Assembly (NCBI GenBank): GCA_036478235.1
Contig: JAZGDZ010000003.1
Coordinates: forward strand, 1 to 22,531
Length of the DNA stretch: 22,531 nt
Direction of reading: 5' to 3'
Source: JACZWZ01 sp036478235
GTDB lineage: Bacteria > Actinomycetota > Acidimicrobiia > Spongiisociales > UBA11373
In this document: piece after piece, positions 1 through 6,686 of the stretch
How the letters are laid out: each line of letters begins with the position of its first letter
Numbering within the stretch: position 1 is the first letter of the stretch
Translations under genes and position numbers: made by a program
The notes under the pieces: generated by a model
What the model was told of the DNA's origin: nothing
The model's input: only the letters and a program-made list of their open reading frames with translations
Databases searched by the model: none

Positions 1-1
1 C

Positions 2-15
2 CTAACTCCTAACTC
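2..15. repeat. Heptad tandem repeat, unit CTAACTC (2 copies)
   Basis: Two perfect copies of a 7-bp unit sit just downstream of the hydrolase stop codon, at the window edge, so the array may extend to the left. It matches in period, but not in unit sequence, the other heptad arrays at 1928, 14401, 16011, 16534, 17558, 22403 and 22442. Confidence 0.6.
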
Positions 16-23
16 CTTCTGTT

Positions 24-803
24 TCAGAACGTCTCTACCACCTTTGCCACGGCTTCGGCCGTCCTTTCCCAGCGCGGCCCCAGCATCAGGTCGTGGGCGG
101 CACCGTCCATCACGATGAGCTCCGTCCCATAGGCCCCCGCCGTCCTGCGCAACTCTTTCAAGCCAAAGATGCGGTCCTCCGAACCGGCGATGATCGAAAC
201 CGGCGTGTGGACGAGCTGCGGTCGCGGCCTGACGAAGAAAAGCATGTCGAGGTAGGCGAGGTACGACTCGCCCTGGAGACGCTTCCAGTGGCGCTCCATA
301 TCTCCAGGAGGAATATCGTCGGGGAAGAGCAGGTCGGCGGCGATGGCGCGGTCCTCCACCAGGGGCTTCAGATCCCACAGCAGATTCGCCTTGAGGAACT
401 TGACCGGGTGACGCCGCATCACCCGCAGCGTCGCTCGCCACGCCCCTCCGACCGGGTCGGGTGCCAGCAGAACCGCCCCGGGGAGGGACGTGCTCTCCAG
501 ATAGCTCTGCACTGCCAGTCCGCCCATCGAGTGCCCGATGAGGATCGGAGGGACGTCGAGCGAGTCGACGACGGCGGCCACGTCCTCGACGTAGTGCTTG
601 TTGCGGGTGAAGCGGAGCGGTCGGTCGTTGGGAGTCTCACCGTGGCCTCGCAGGTCGAGGGCGTGGGAGGTCCAGCCGTGGTCGGCGAACCAGGGGAGGA
701 ACCGCTCCCAGCACCAGGCGCCGTGCCAGGCACCGTGAACGAAGAGCAGCGGATGGCGGCGCGATCCGGTCTCGGGTCGAACGGTGACGACGTTCGGTGT
801 CAC
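24..803 (-). CDS. Alpha/beta-fold hydrolase
   Basis: This 259-residue protein has a complete alpha/beta hydrolase layout. The oxyanion-hole HG motif is at residues 23-24 (FVHGAWHGAW). The nucleophile elbow GHSMGG is at 91-95 with Ser92, the acid is probably Asp210 in SEDRIF, and the general base is His237 in GAAHDL. It has no signal peptide, so it should act in the cytoplasm on an ester, lactone or similar bond; the substrate cannot be read from sequence. The start is a GTG at 803. A TAGGCT hexamer lies 6 nt upstream of it (810-815), which suggests a leaderless mRNA. It is divergent from the OppD-like gene at 845. The length is normal for the family and nothing is broken. The family assignment is firm; lipase, esterase or haloperoxidase-like activity are all possible. 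Confidence 0.9.
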   Translation of the reverse strand: MTPNVVTVRPETGSRRHPLLFVHGAWHGAWCWERFLPWFADHGWTSHALDLRGHGETPNDRPLRFTRNKHYVEDVAAVVDSLDVPPILIGHSMGGLAVQSYLESTSLPGAVLLAPDPVGGAWRATLRVMRRHPVKFLKANLLWDLKPLVEDRAIAADLLFPDDIPPGDMERHWKRLQGESYLAYLDMLFFVRPRPQLVHTPVSIIAGSEDRIFGLKELRRTAGAYGTELIVMDGAAHDLMLGPRWERTAEAVAKVVETF

Positions 804-809
804 CGCGGG

Positions 810-815
810 AGCCTA
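810..815 (-). promoter_or_regulatory. Putative -10 element (TAGGCT) of the hydrolase gene
   Basis: On the minus strand TAGGCT fits the actinobacterial TANNNT -10 consensus and lies 6 nt before the GTG start at 803, so transcription would begin at or next to the start codon. No TTGACA-like -35 is visible. It also occupies the expected -35 position of the divergent promoter at 833-838. Confidence 0.5.
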
Positions 816-832
816 CGCCCGGCCCTGCTCGG

Positions 833-838
833 TACGCT
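833..838 (+). promoter_or_regulatory. Putative -10 element (TACGCT) of the OppD-like gene
   Basis: TACGCT fits TANNNT and ends 6 nt before the ATG at 845. This supports a leaderless transcript and the choice of the 845 start over the in-frame codon at 797, which lies upstream of the promoter and inside the divergent hydrolase gene. Confidence 0.5.
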
Positions 839-844
839 CCTCCG

Positions 845-1852
845 ATGGCTTCGCTTTTCGAGATCAGGGACATGACGATCTCACTCACTCGGGTCCCTAC
901 GACGAACCCGCTCTACGACCCGGGGCACCCCGAGGAGCGCGTCGTGATCGAGGGTGCCTCGATCACCGTCGCCGAAGGCGAGACGGTGGCGCTGGTCGGC
1001 GAATCGGGATCCGGTAAGAGCCTGTTGGCGATGGGTTCGGTGGACCTCTTGACGCCGGGCGCCAAGGTCAAATCGGGGCAGACGATCTTCGAGGGACGCG
1101 TCCTCCAGGACCTGGACGATCCGGACTGGGGCTCGCTCGTGGGGATGGGGATCGGAGTGCTTCTACAGGACGCCATCGGCTCCTGGGACCCACTCGAATT
1201 CATTGGCTGGCAGACGGGCGAGGCGCTCGACGCGCACACCGATATGAGCTCGGAGGAGATTCAGCAGCGGGTCCTCGACGCCCTGGGAGAGGTCGGGCTC
1301 TCCAAGCGGAGGCACTTCACCGCATTCTCCCACGAGGTCTCCCGCGGCCAGGCGCAGCGGGGGATGCTGGCAAGTGCGCTGCTGTCGGCTCCGCGCATGC
1401 TGGTGGCGGACGAACCGCTGTCGGGGCTCGACGTCACCGTGGGCCGCGCCGTGCTCGACCTCATCGACGACATGCGGTCCAAGCGGGGCATGGGGATGTT
1501 GCTCGTCACGCACGATCTGGGCGTCGTGGCTTCGGTTGCCGACCGGGTGGCCGTCGTCTACGCCGGATCGATAGTCGAGGACGGTCCGGTTGAGGACGTC
1601 TACAGGCGCCCGCGGCATCCCTACACCTCGGGCCTGCTTGGGTCGATTCCGGGGCTCGTGTGGGGCCGGCTCCGTCCCATCGAAGGCGAGACGCCAGACC
1701 TGTTTGAGGTCACTCCCGGATGCCGCTTCGCCGATCGCTGCCCGTATGTGATCGATCGGTGTCGCACCGAGAAGCCGGAGCCACGCCCGATCGAGAGGAC
1801 GATGGTGGCGTGTCACAGAGCCGAGGAACTGGAATTGAAAGGGGTCGGCTGA
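845..1852 (+). CDS. OppD/DppD-like peptide ABC transporter ATPase with variant signature motif
   Basis: The 335-residue protein follows the oligopeptide/nickel (OppD/DppD) ATPase plan. It has Walker A GESGSGKS (52-59), a Q-loop Gln108, Walker B MLVADEP (185-191) and an H-loop His223. The C-terminal Opp-specific region carries four cysteines (293, 299, 306, 323) in the CX5CX6C arrangement that binds an iron-sulfur cluster in OppD/DppD. It would energise peptide or related solute uptake at the inner face of the membrane. The ABC signature is VSRGQ (165-169) instead of the usual LSGGM or LSGGQ, so nucleotide hydrolysis may be altered. No permease, binding protein or OppF partner is next to it, so it is an orphan or works with distant partners. 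The stop codon lies in the loop of a small hairpin. Confidence 0.85.
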   Translation: MASLFEIRDMTISLTRVPTTNPLYDPGHPEERVVIEGASITVAEGETVALVGESGSGKSLLAMGSVDLLTPGAKVKSGQTIFEGRVLQDLDDPDWGSLVGMGIGVLLQDAIGSWDPLEFIGWQTGEALDAHTDMSSEEIQQRVLDALGEVGLSKRRHFTAFSHEVSRGQAQRGMLASALLSAPRMLVADEPLSGLDVTVGRAVLDLIDDMRSKRGMGMLLVTHDLGVVASVADRVAVVYAGSIVEDGPVEDVYRRPRHPYTSGLLGSIPGLVWGRLRPIEGETPDLFEVTPGCRFADRCPYVIDRCRTEKPEPRPIERTMVACHRAEELELKGVG

Positions 1853-1860
1853 CGCCGACC
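1843..1860 (+). terminator. Short hairpin spanning the OppD-like stop codon
   Basis: GGTCGGC (1843-1849) and GCCGACC (1854-1860) form a perfect 7-bp stem. The loop TGAC contains the stop codon at 1850-1852. It is followed by GTTCT rather than a clear T-run, so it is only a possible terminator. Confidence 0.4.
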
Positions 1861-1927
1861 GTTCTGGATCGGATTCGCCTCGGGACGTTAGGACGTTTCT
1901 CCTGTGGGTGACCTGGCCCGCCGTCGA

Positions 1928-1989
1928 GTTATCCGTTACCCGTTTCCTAGATCGGAAAGACGGGAAACGGGACACGAGAAACGGAAAAC
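1928..1989. repeat. Inverted heptad repeat element (GTTACCC-type / GGGAAAC-type)
   Basis: Three degenerate heptads GTTATCC, GTTACCC, GTTTCCT (1928-1948) are followed after 13 nt by four degenerate heptads GGGAAAC, GGGACAC, GAGAAAC, GGAAAAC (1962-1989). The two arms are complementary. CCGTTACCCGTTTCC can pair with the 3' arm with one two-base bulge and one A-A mismatch around a TAGATC loop. It lies between the OppD-like gene and the GH13 gene. No T-run follows, so it is not a canonical terminator. Confidence 0.65.
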
Positions 1990-2068
1990 GGAGCTGCAGA
2001 TGTGGCTCACCGAGGGCGATGTATGGACCGGGGAGAGGGGGGCCTTTCGGGGGTCTGAGCGATGGGAG

Positions 2069-2074
2069 TAGGTT
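2069..2074 (+). promoter_or_regulatory. Putative -10 element (TAGGTT) of the GH13 gene
   Basis: TAGGTT fits TANNNT and is exactly 7 nt before the GTG at 2082. It supports that start and a leaderless mRNA. The longer open frame from 1908 would translate the heptad hairpin and is therefore unlikely. Confidence 0.5.
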
Positions 2075-2081
2075 CGGCGTC

Positions 2082-3698
2082 GTGACTCGGACCGACCGCA
2101 CCATTACGCATCATGGTGTCGGGTATGAGGTCTACATCCGCTCGTTTGCCGACTCGAGTGGTGACGGAATCGGGGACCTCGAGGGAGTTCGGCGGCACCT
2201 GGACCACCTCGTGTGGCTGGGCGTGGATGCGGTCTGGGTCACTCCCTTCTACGAGTCGCCCGGCCACGACCACGGATACGACGTCTCCGACTATGTCGGT
2301 ATCAACCCGATCCACGGCTCGCTCGACGACTTCGATCGACTTGTCTCCGATGCCCACGACAAGGCCCTAAAGATCATCGTCGACATCGCGCCGAATCACT
2401 CTTCGGTCGAGCACACCTGGTTCCGTGAGGCGGTCTCCGACTCCTCAGGGCCGTATAGGGACTACTACATCTGGAGGGATCCGGCGCCGGATGGCGGCCC
2501 ACCCAACAACTGGGTCAGCCACTTCGGCGGTCCCGCCTGGACGCTGGATCTCGGGTCGGGCCAGTATTACTGCCATCTGTTCCTCCCCGAGCAGCCCGAT
2601 CTGAATTGGAACAACCCGGGCGTGCTCGCGGCGTTCGACGAGATCCTTCGTTTCTGGTGCGACAGAGGCGTCGACGGTTTCAGGGTCGACGTGGCGTACG
2701 GCCTGGCTAAGGATCCCGAGTTCAGGGACAACCCCCAGCTGCGGCCGATCACGGACGACATGGGTCCCGGCGAGGTATTCGAGGCCTTCCGCCATCAGCA
2801 CGACATCGAGCAGTCTCGCAGCCTCGCCGTCTTCCGTCGGTGGCACGAGGTGGTGCAGCCGTACGACGCAATCTTGATCGGTGAGGTGAGGACGGGAGAT
2901 CCGGACCTGATGACCGAATACTTGGGCGACGGTGATCTGCTCGACCTGGTGTTCTACCTGGAGCCGGGCCGGATGCGATGGGAGCCGCAAATGCTCCTCG
3001 AACGGATACTCGCCATGCGCGCCGCCGTGCCTTCCGGCATCGCCTGGATCATCGACAGCCACGATCGGTCTCGATCATCGTCGCGGTTCGGAGGGGGAGG
3101 TCGTGGTGCCCTGCGCTCGCTGGCTGTCACGACTCTGCTCATGGCGCTCGACGGCATGCCCTTCCTCTACCAGGGTCAGGAGCTGGGCCTCACCGATGGT
3201 GTCATCGACCCGGCCGACATGGAGGATCCGATCACGACCCGCAACGAGGGCGCCGTGGGTCGCGACGGGGCCAGAACTTCGATGCCGTGGGACGACGGCC
3301 CCGGCAACGGCTTTACGACGGGTGCTGTGGCTTGGCTTCGTGCCGAGCCGCGGTCGTCGGCCGAGACTGTGGCAATGCAGCGGAGCGACCCGGATTCCCT
3401 TCTCAACCGGCATCGCCGGCTTCTGACCATCCGGAGATCACTGCCCGACCTGAGACATGGCGAGATGGAGGCTTTCGTCCGCGAATCCATGCTCGTCGGG
3501 GTGCGCCGCGGCCGGGTGATCGTCGTGAGCAATCTCGGGGCGTCCGCCGAACTGGTTGCGCTGCCGGCAGGCAGGTGGACGGTGGTGTTCTCGTCGCGTC
3601 GGCCGGCGGAAGGGGCCGCGGCGGGTTCGATCGAAGTAGAGGCCGAGACGACGATCATCCTCGAGGTGGCCGGACCGACGACATCGGCGACCGTTTGA
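2082..3698 (+). CDS. GH13 alpha-glucosidase family protein
   Basis: The 538-residue enzyme belongs to glycoside hydrolase family 13, closest in appearance to alpha-glucosidase/oligo-1,6-glucosidase. It has the usual conserved regions: VDIAPNHSS (region I, His106), QPDLNWNNP, GFRVDVA with nucleophile Asp203, LIGEV with acid/base Glu268, and a HD pair at 327-328. The last motif reads IIDSHDRSR where most relatives have an Asn before HD. There is no signal peptide, so it would release glucose from imported alpha-glucosides in the cytoplasm. The start is GTG at 2082, 7 nt after a TAGGTT -10 element. The family is normally about 540 residues, so the protein is full length. It is followed 37 bp later by the MsiK-type ATPase on the same strand, probably one transcript. 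Exact linkage specificity, or a transglycosylase role, is open. Confidence 0.85.
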   Translation: MTRTDRTITHHGVGYEVYIRSFADSSGDGIGDLEGVRRHLDHLVWLGVDAVWVTPFYESPGHDHGYDVSDYVGINPIHGSLDDFDRLVSDAHDKALKIIVDIAPNHSSVEHTWFREAVSDSSGPYRDYYIWRDPAPDGGPPNNWVSHFGGPAWTLDLGSGQYYCHLFLPEQPDLNWNNPGVLAAFDEILRFWCDRGVDGFRVDVAYGLAKDPEFRDNPQLRPITDDMGPGEVFEAFRHQHDIEQSRSLAVFRRWHEVVQPYDAILIGEVRTGDPDLMTEYLGDGDLLDLVFYLEPGRMRWEPQMLLERILAMRAAVPSGIAWIIDSHDRSRSSSRFGGGGRGALRSLAVTTLLMALDGMPFLYQGQELGLTDGVIDPADMEDPITTRNEGAVGRDGARTSMPWDDGPGNGFTTGAVAWLRAEPRSSAETVAMQRSDPDSLLNRHRRLLTIRRSLPDLRHGEMEAFVRESMLVGVRRGRVIVVSNLGASAELVALPAGRWTVVFSSRRPAEGAAAGSIEVEAETTIILEVAGPTTSATV

Positions 3699-3723
3699 TA
3701 GCCTTGGTCGGTCCCCGCAACGT

Positions 3724-3727
3724 GAGG
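3724..3727 (+). promoter_or_regulatory. Shine-Dalgarno site (GAGG) of the MsiK-type gene
   Basis: GAGG lies 8 nt before the ATG at 3736, a normal distance. It supports that start and initiation within a GH13-msiK transcript. Confidence 0.6.
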
Positions 3728-3735
3728 ACTCTCGC

Positions 3736-4938
3736 ATGGCCGGCATCGTGCTCGAAGGGGTGGGCAAGACCTACGGAGAGGAAAGCCGCGCCGTTGCAGA
3801 CGTCAATCTCGAGATCGGAGACGGCGAGTTCCTGGTCTTCGTCGGACCGTCGGGCTGCGGAAAGTCAACACTGCTGCGGATGATCGCCGGCCTCGAGGAG
3901 ATCTCGGAAGGCAAGATCACGATCGGCGATCGGGTGGTGAACGATGTCCAGCCCAAGGATCGCGACATCGCCATGGTGTTCCAGAACTACGCCCTCTATC
4001 CACACATGACCGTGTTCGACAACATGGCCTTCGGCCTCAAGCTGCGACGCATGGATAAGGGCGAGATCGAGCGACGGGTCGGTTCGGCCGCCGACTTGCT
4101 GGAGATCACGGACTATCTCGAGAGAAAACCGAAGGCGCTGTCCGGTGGACAGAGGCAGCGGGTGGCGATGGGACGTGCCATCGTGCGAGAGCCCGCAGCC
4201 TTTCTGATGGATGAGCCGCTGTCGAATCTCGACGCCAAGCTGCGCGTGCTGATGCGGACCGAGTTGGGGCTGCTCCACGAGCGGCTCGAAACCACGACCG
4301 TCTACGTCACTCACGACCAGATCGAGGCGATGACCCTGGGGCAACGGGTTGCCGTGCTAAAGGCCTACACGGCCAATCGGCCCGAGACCCTGCAGCAGGT
4401 GAACACACCCAGCAAGCTGTACGAGGAGCCGCGCAACCTGTTCGTTGCCGGTTTCATAGGCAGTCCGGCGATGAATCTGGTATTGGGCCATCTCGAGGGC
4501 GCTGGCGGCTCGGTCGAGGCCGTATTTGGGACCACCCGCCTGGAGGTCGATGCCTCGGCTCTGGAGCGCAGTCCGGGGATCGCATCGCGCATGAATCAGG
4601 ACATCGTCTTCGGCATCCGCCCGGGCGCTTTCGAGGATGCCCGGATCGCACGTGAACAGGCTGCGGGGCGCACGATGGAGGCGGAGGCCGATGTGGTCGA
4701 GATCCTGGGACCCGAGACCCTGGTCCACTTCGAGGTCTCGGTCCCGCCCGTGGTGACGCCGGACATAGAGGAGCTGCTGGCCGACACGGGAGCGAATGTG
4801 TCTTCCCTCGGCGAGACGACGAGGTTCACCGCCCGCATCAGCTCGGACGCCGATGTGGCGGCCGGTCAGCGTGTCAGGCTCGCCGTCGATACCCGCAAGA
4901 TCCACTTCTTCGATCCGGATACCGGTCTGCGGATCTAG
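3736..4938 (+). CDS. MsiK/MalK-type sugar ABC transporter ATPase
   Basis: The 400-residue protein is a CUT1-family ATPase of the MalK/UgpC/MsiK group. It has Walker A GPSGCGKS (37-44), Q-loop Gln83, signature LSGGQ (135-139), Walker B FLMDEP (156-161) and H-loop His193. An OB/TOBE regulatory domain fills roughly residues 235-400, starting near FVAGFIGSPAMNL. Two copies would power the MalF/MalG-type permeases at the cytoplasmic face. In actinobacteria one MsiK often serves several sugar importers that lack their own ATPase. The neighbouring permease operon has none, so this is the likely partner. A short extra stretch (AYTANRPET, about 210-218) interrupts the usual VLKDG-LQQV region. The stop at 4936-4938 abuts the stop of the convergent beta-helix gene with no spacer. 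Confidence 0.92.
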   Translation: MAGIVLEGVGKTYGEESRAVADVNLEIGDGEFLVFVGPSGCGKSTLLRMIAGLEEISEGKITIGDRVVNDVQPKDRDIAMVFQNYALYPHMTVFDNMAFGLKLRRMDKGEIERRVGSAADLLEITDYLERKPKALSGGQRQRVAMGRAIVREPAAFLMDEPLSNLDAKLRVLMRTELGLLHERLETTTVYVTHDQIEAMTLGQRVAVLKAYTANRPETLQQVNTPSKLYEEPRNLFVAGFIGSPAMNLVLGHLEGAGGSVEAVFGTTRLEVDASALERSPGIASRMNQDIVFGIRPGAFEDARIAREQAAGRTMEAEADVVEILGPETLVHFEVSVPPVVTPDIEELLADTGANVSSLGETTRFTARISSDADVAAGQRVRLAVDTRKIHFFDPDTGLRI

Positions 4939-5814
4939 CTAGCGATCGAGAGCGACCTCGCTCAGGTGGCTCCCGAGCATCACGAGCAGATCGTCGCCTT
5001 CGATGTCACTCGTCCGCAGATCTTCGACGTAGGCGGTCGAGTGGAAATGGATCACGGCCCCGTGACCCATTGCAGAGCGATATCCACCGGGTATCGCAGA
5101 TATGCCCCGGATGTCGTTGTCGATGATTGAACACCGGCTCATGTCGCCGCAAAAGAGTGCACTTCCTGATCCGTCGACGACCCGGTTGCCGGTCATGGAT
5201 CCGACCGACATCTCGGTGATGACGATGCCGCGGGGTGATGCTCCGGTGACGACGTTGTTCGCGAATGTGACTTCGGACACGTGGGACACGATCCCCTCAA
5301 AGACGGGTCCCTCGATGTGACAGCCCGACACGATGGAGGCGGGACGGGAGTCGGAGTTGATGATCTCGATGCCCTGCGGCTTCGATGCCTGAAGTCTCGA
5401 CACGTCACAGCCGGTGATCTCGACCTCGGCGTCATGGGCGAAGAACCCATGCCACTGTGCTTCCGTGATCGTGATTGCCTCGAGAACGACACCCACGGAA
5501 CTCCTGACGAAGACCCCCGATTCGCCGCCCCGTATGGAGATGTTGCTCACGATGACGTCTTCGGTATTTGTGATCGTGATCGCAGGAGCATCTGGTGGGG
5601 CGACGATCACCGTGCCCCGGCTTCCGATGAGCCGGAGCGGCTTGTCGATGACTATCGGCCCCTGGAATTCGTTGCCGGCGAGGTGCAGCGTCGTACCCGG
5701 GCGGGCGGCTGCGATGGCGCCTCTCAGATCATTTTCGACATCGACGGCGGCGGCACGGCTGCATCCTGCGAACACGAACATGCCGGCCCCGACCAGCAAG
5801 ACCCCACGAATCAC
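4939..5814 (-). CDS. Right-handed beta-helix lipoprotein (NosD-like repeats)
   Basis: The 291-residue protein starts with a lipoprotein signal: a hydrophobic stretch (4-16) ending in VFAGC, with Cys18 as the lipid-anchored residue. Phe at -3 of the lipobox is unusual. The mature part (about 40-265) consists of repeated short strands rich in I/V, N, G and S, such as AITITNTEDVIVSNISI and EVTFANNVVTGAS. This is the pattern of pectate-lyase/NosD-type right-handed beta-helices (Beta_helix family). It should sit on the outer face of the membrane. Its GTG start (5812-5814) overlaps the MalG-type stop as GTGA, so it is translationally coupled to the sugar transporter. A role in glycan binding, or lyase activity, is an inference; I see no identifiable catalytic motif. 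Confidence 0.75.
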   Translation of the reverse strand: MIRGVLLVGAGMFVFAGCSRAAAVDVENDLRGAIAAARPGTTLHLAGNEFQGPIVIDKPLRLIGSRGTVIVAPPDAPAITITNTEDVIVSNISIRGGESGVFVRSSVGVVLEAITITEAQWHGFFAHDAEVEITGCDVSRLQASKPQGIEIINSDSRPASIVSGCHIEGPVFEGIVSHVSEVTFANNVVTGASPRGIVITEMSVGSMTGNRVVDGSGSALFCGDMSRCSIIDNDIRGISAIPGGYRSAMGHGAVIHFHSTAYVEDLRTSDIEGDDLLVMLGSHLSEVALDR

Positions 5815-6686
5815 TTGACCGAGCCACCCAACAGTCCGGCTTCGAAGTACTTCTGGAAAGCGAAGAAGATGGCCAGTGGCACAAGTGCAGAGATGAAGAC
5901 TCCGGCCGTGATGACGTCGATGCCCGACCCGAACTGGCCGAGTCGGTTGCTGATGAACACCATCAGCGGTTTCTTTTCACCGGAGAAGACCAATGCCACC
6001 AGCAGGTCGTTCCAGGTCCAGGTGAACTGGAAGATCGCCAGCGAAGCTATCGCCGGGAAGCCGAGCGGCAGGACCACTCGGTAGAAGATCTTCCACTCGC
6101 TGGCTCCATCGATCCGGGCGGCCTCCATCAGGCTCTTGGGGAGCCCGGCGTAGTAATTTCTCATCAGGAACACGGCGAACGGGAGTCCGAAGGCCGTGTG
6201 AAACAGCCACACGGCGGGGATTCCGCTGATGCCGGCCAACCGGAAGAGCCGGAACACCGGGATCAGTGCCATCTGGAGTGGGACCATCAGCATGGCCACC
6301 ACCAGGAGAAACAGCACGTCGCGTCCCTTGAAGTCGATCCAGGCCAGGGCGTACCCGGCGGCGGCGGCGAGGATGATCGGCAGCGCAGTGCCCGGGATGG
6401 CTATGAGGAAGGTGTTGATGACGGCATCGATGAGCGTGTCGTTACCGAGGAGATTCGAGTAGTTCTCAGTCGTCAACTGGCCCGGCGAGGTGACGGCGTT
6501 CCACCAGCCCGCCTCGGCGACCTTCTCCAGCGGTCGGAAGCTCGTGACCAACAGGCCGATGCCCGGAACCATCCAGAAGAGGGCCACGATGACGAGGAAG
6601 ATCTGGACCGCGCCCTTGCTGAACCAGCGCCTGACCCGGGCAAGTCCGCCGATCCGGTCGGCCTGAACCGGGGCGTCGGTAGTCAC
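5811..6686 (-). CDS. MalG-type carbohydrate ABC transporter permease
   Basis: The 291-residue inner-membrane protein is a CUT1 permease of the MalG type. It has about six membrane segments, starting near residues 27-50. The EAA loop that docks onto the ATPase is at 188-211 (MEAARIDGASEWKIFYR, then LPLGFP). The start is the GTG at 6684-6686, overlapping the stop of the MalF-type gene as GTGA. The open frame extends much further upstream, but that extension lies inside the MalF coding region and is Arg/His/Pro-rich, like an out-of-frame translation. Length and layout are normal. It pairs with the MalF-type protein to form the sugar channel, with the ATPase encoded convergently at 3736. The substrate is probably an oligosaccharide, judging from the neighbouring glycosidases. 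Confidence 0.92.
   Translation of the reverse strand: MTTDAPVQADRIGGLARVRRWFSKGAVQIFLVIVALFWMVPGIGLLVTSFRPLEKVAEAGWWNAVTSPGQLTTENYSNLLGNDTLIDAVINTFLIAIPGTALPIILAAAAGYALAWIDFKGRDVLFLLVVAMLMVPLQMALIPVFRLFRLAGISGIPAVWLFHTAFGLPFAVFLMRNYYAGLPKSLMEAARIDGASEWKIFYRVVLPLGFPAIASLAIFQFTWTWNDLLVALVFSGEKKPLMVFISNRLGQFGSGIDVITAGVFISALVPLAIFFAFQKYFEAGLLGGSVK

Noticed and set aside
93..875. 260-codon plus-strand frame over the hydrolase
   Set aside because: It is antisense to a gene with clear catalytic motifs, and its product is Arg/Gly/Val-rich with no family features.
1163..2104. 313-codon minus-strand frame over the OppD-like gene
   Set aside because: It runs through the ATPase and the heptad repeats; the product is His/Arg/Pro-rich, as expected for a shadow frame in GC-rich DNA.
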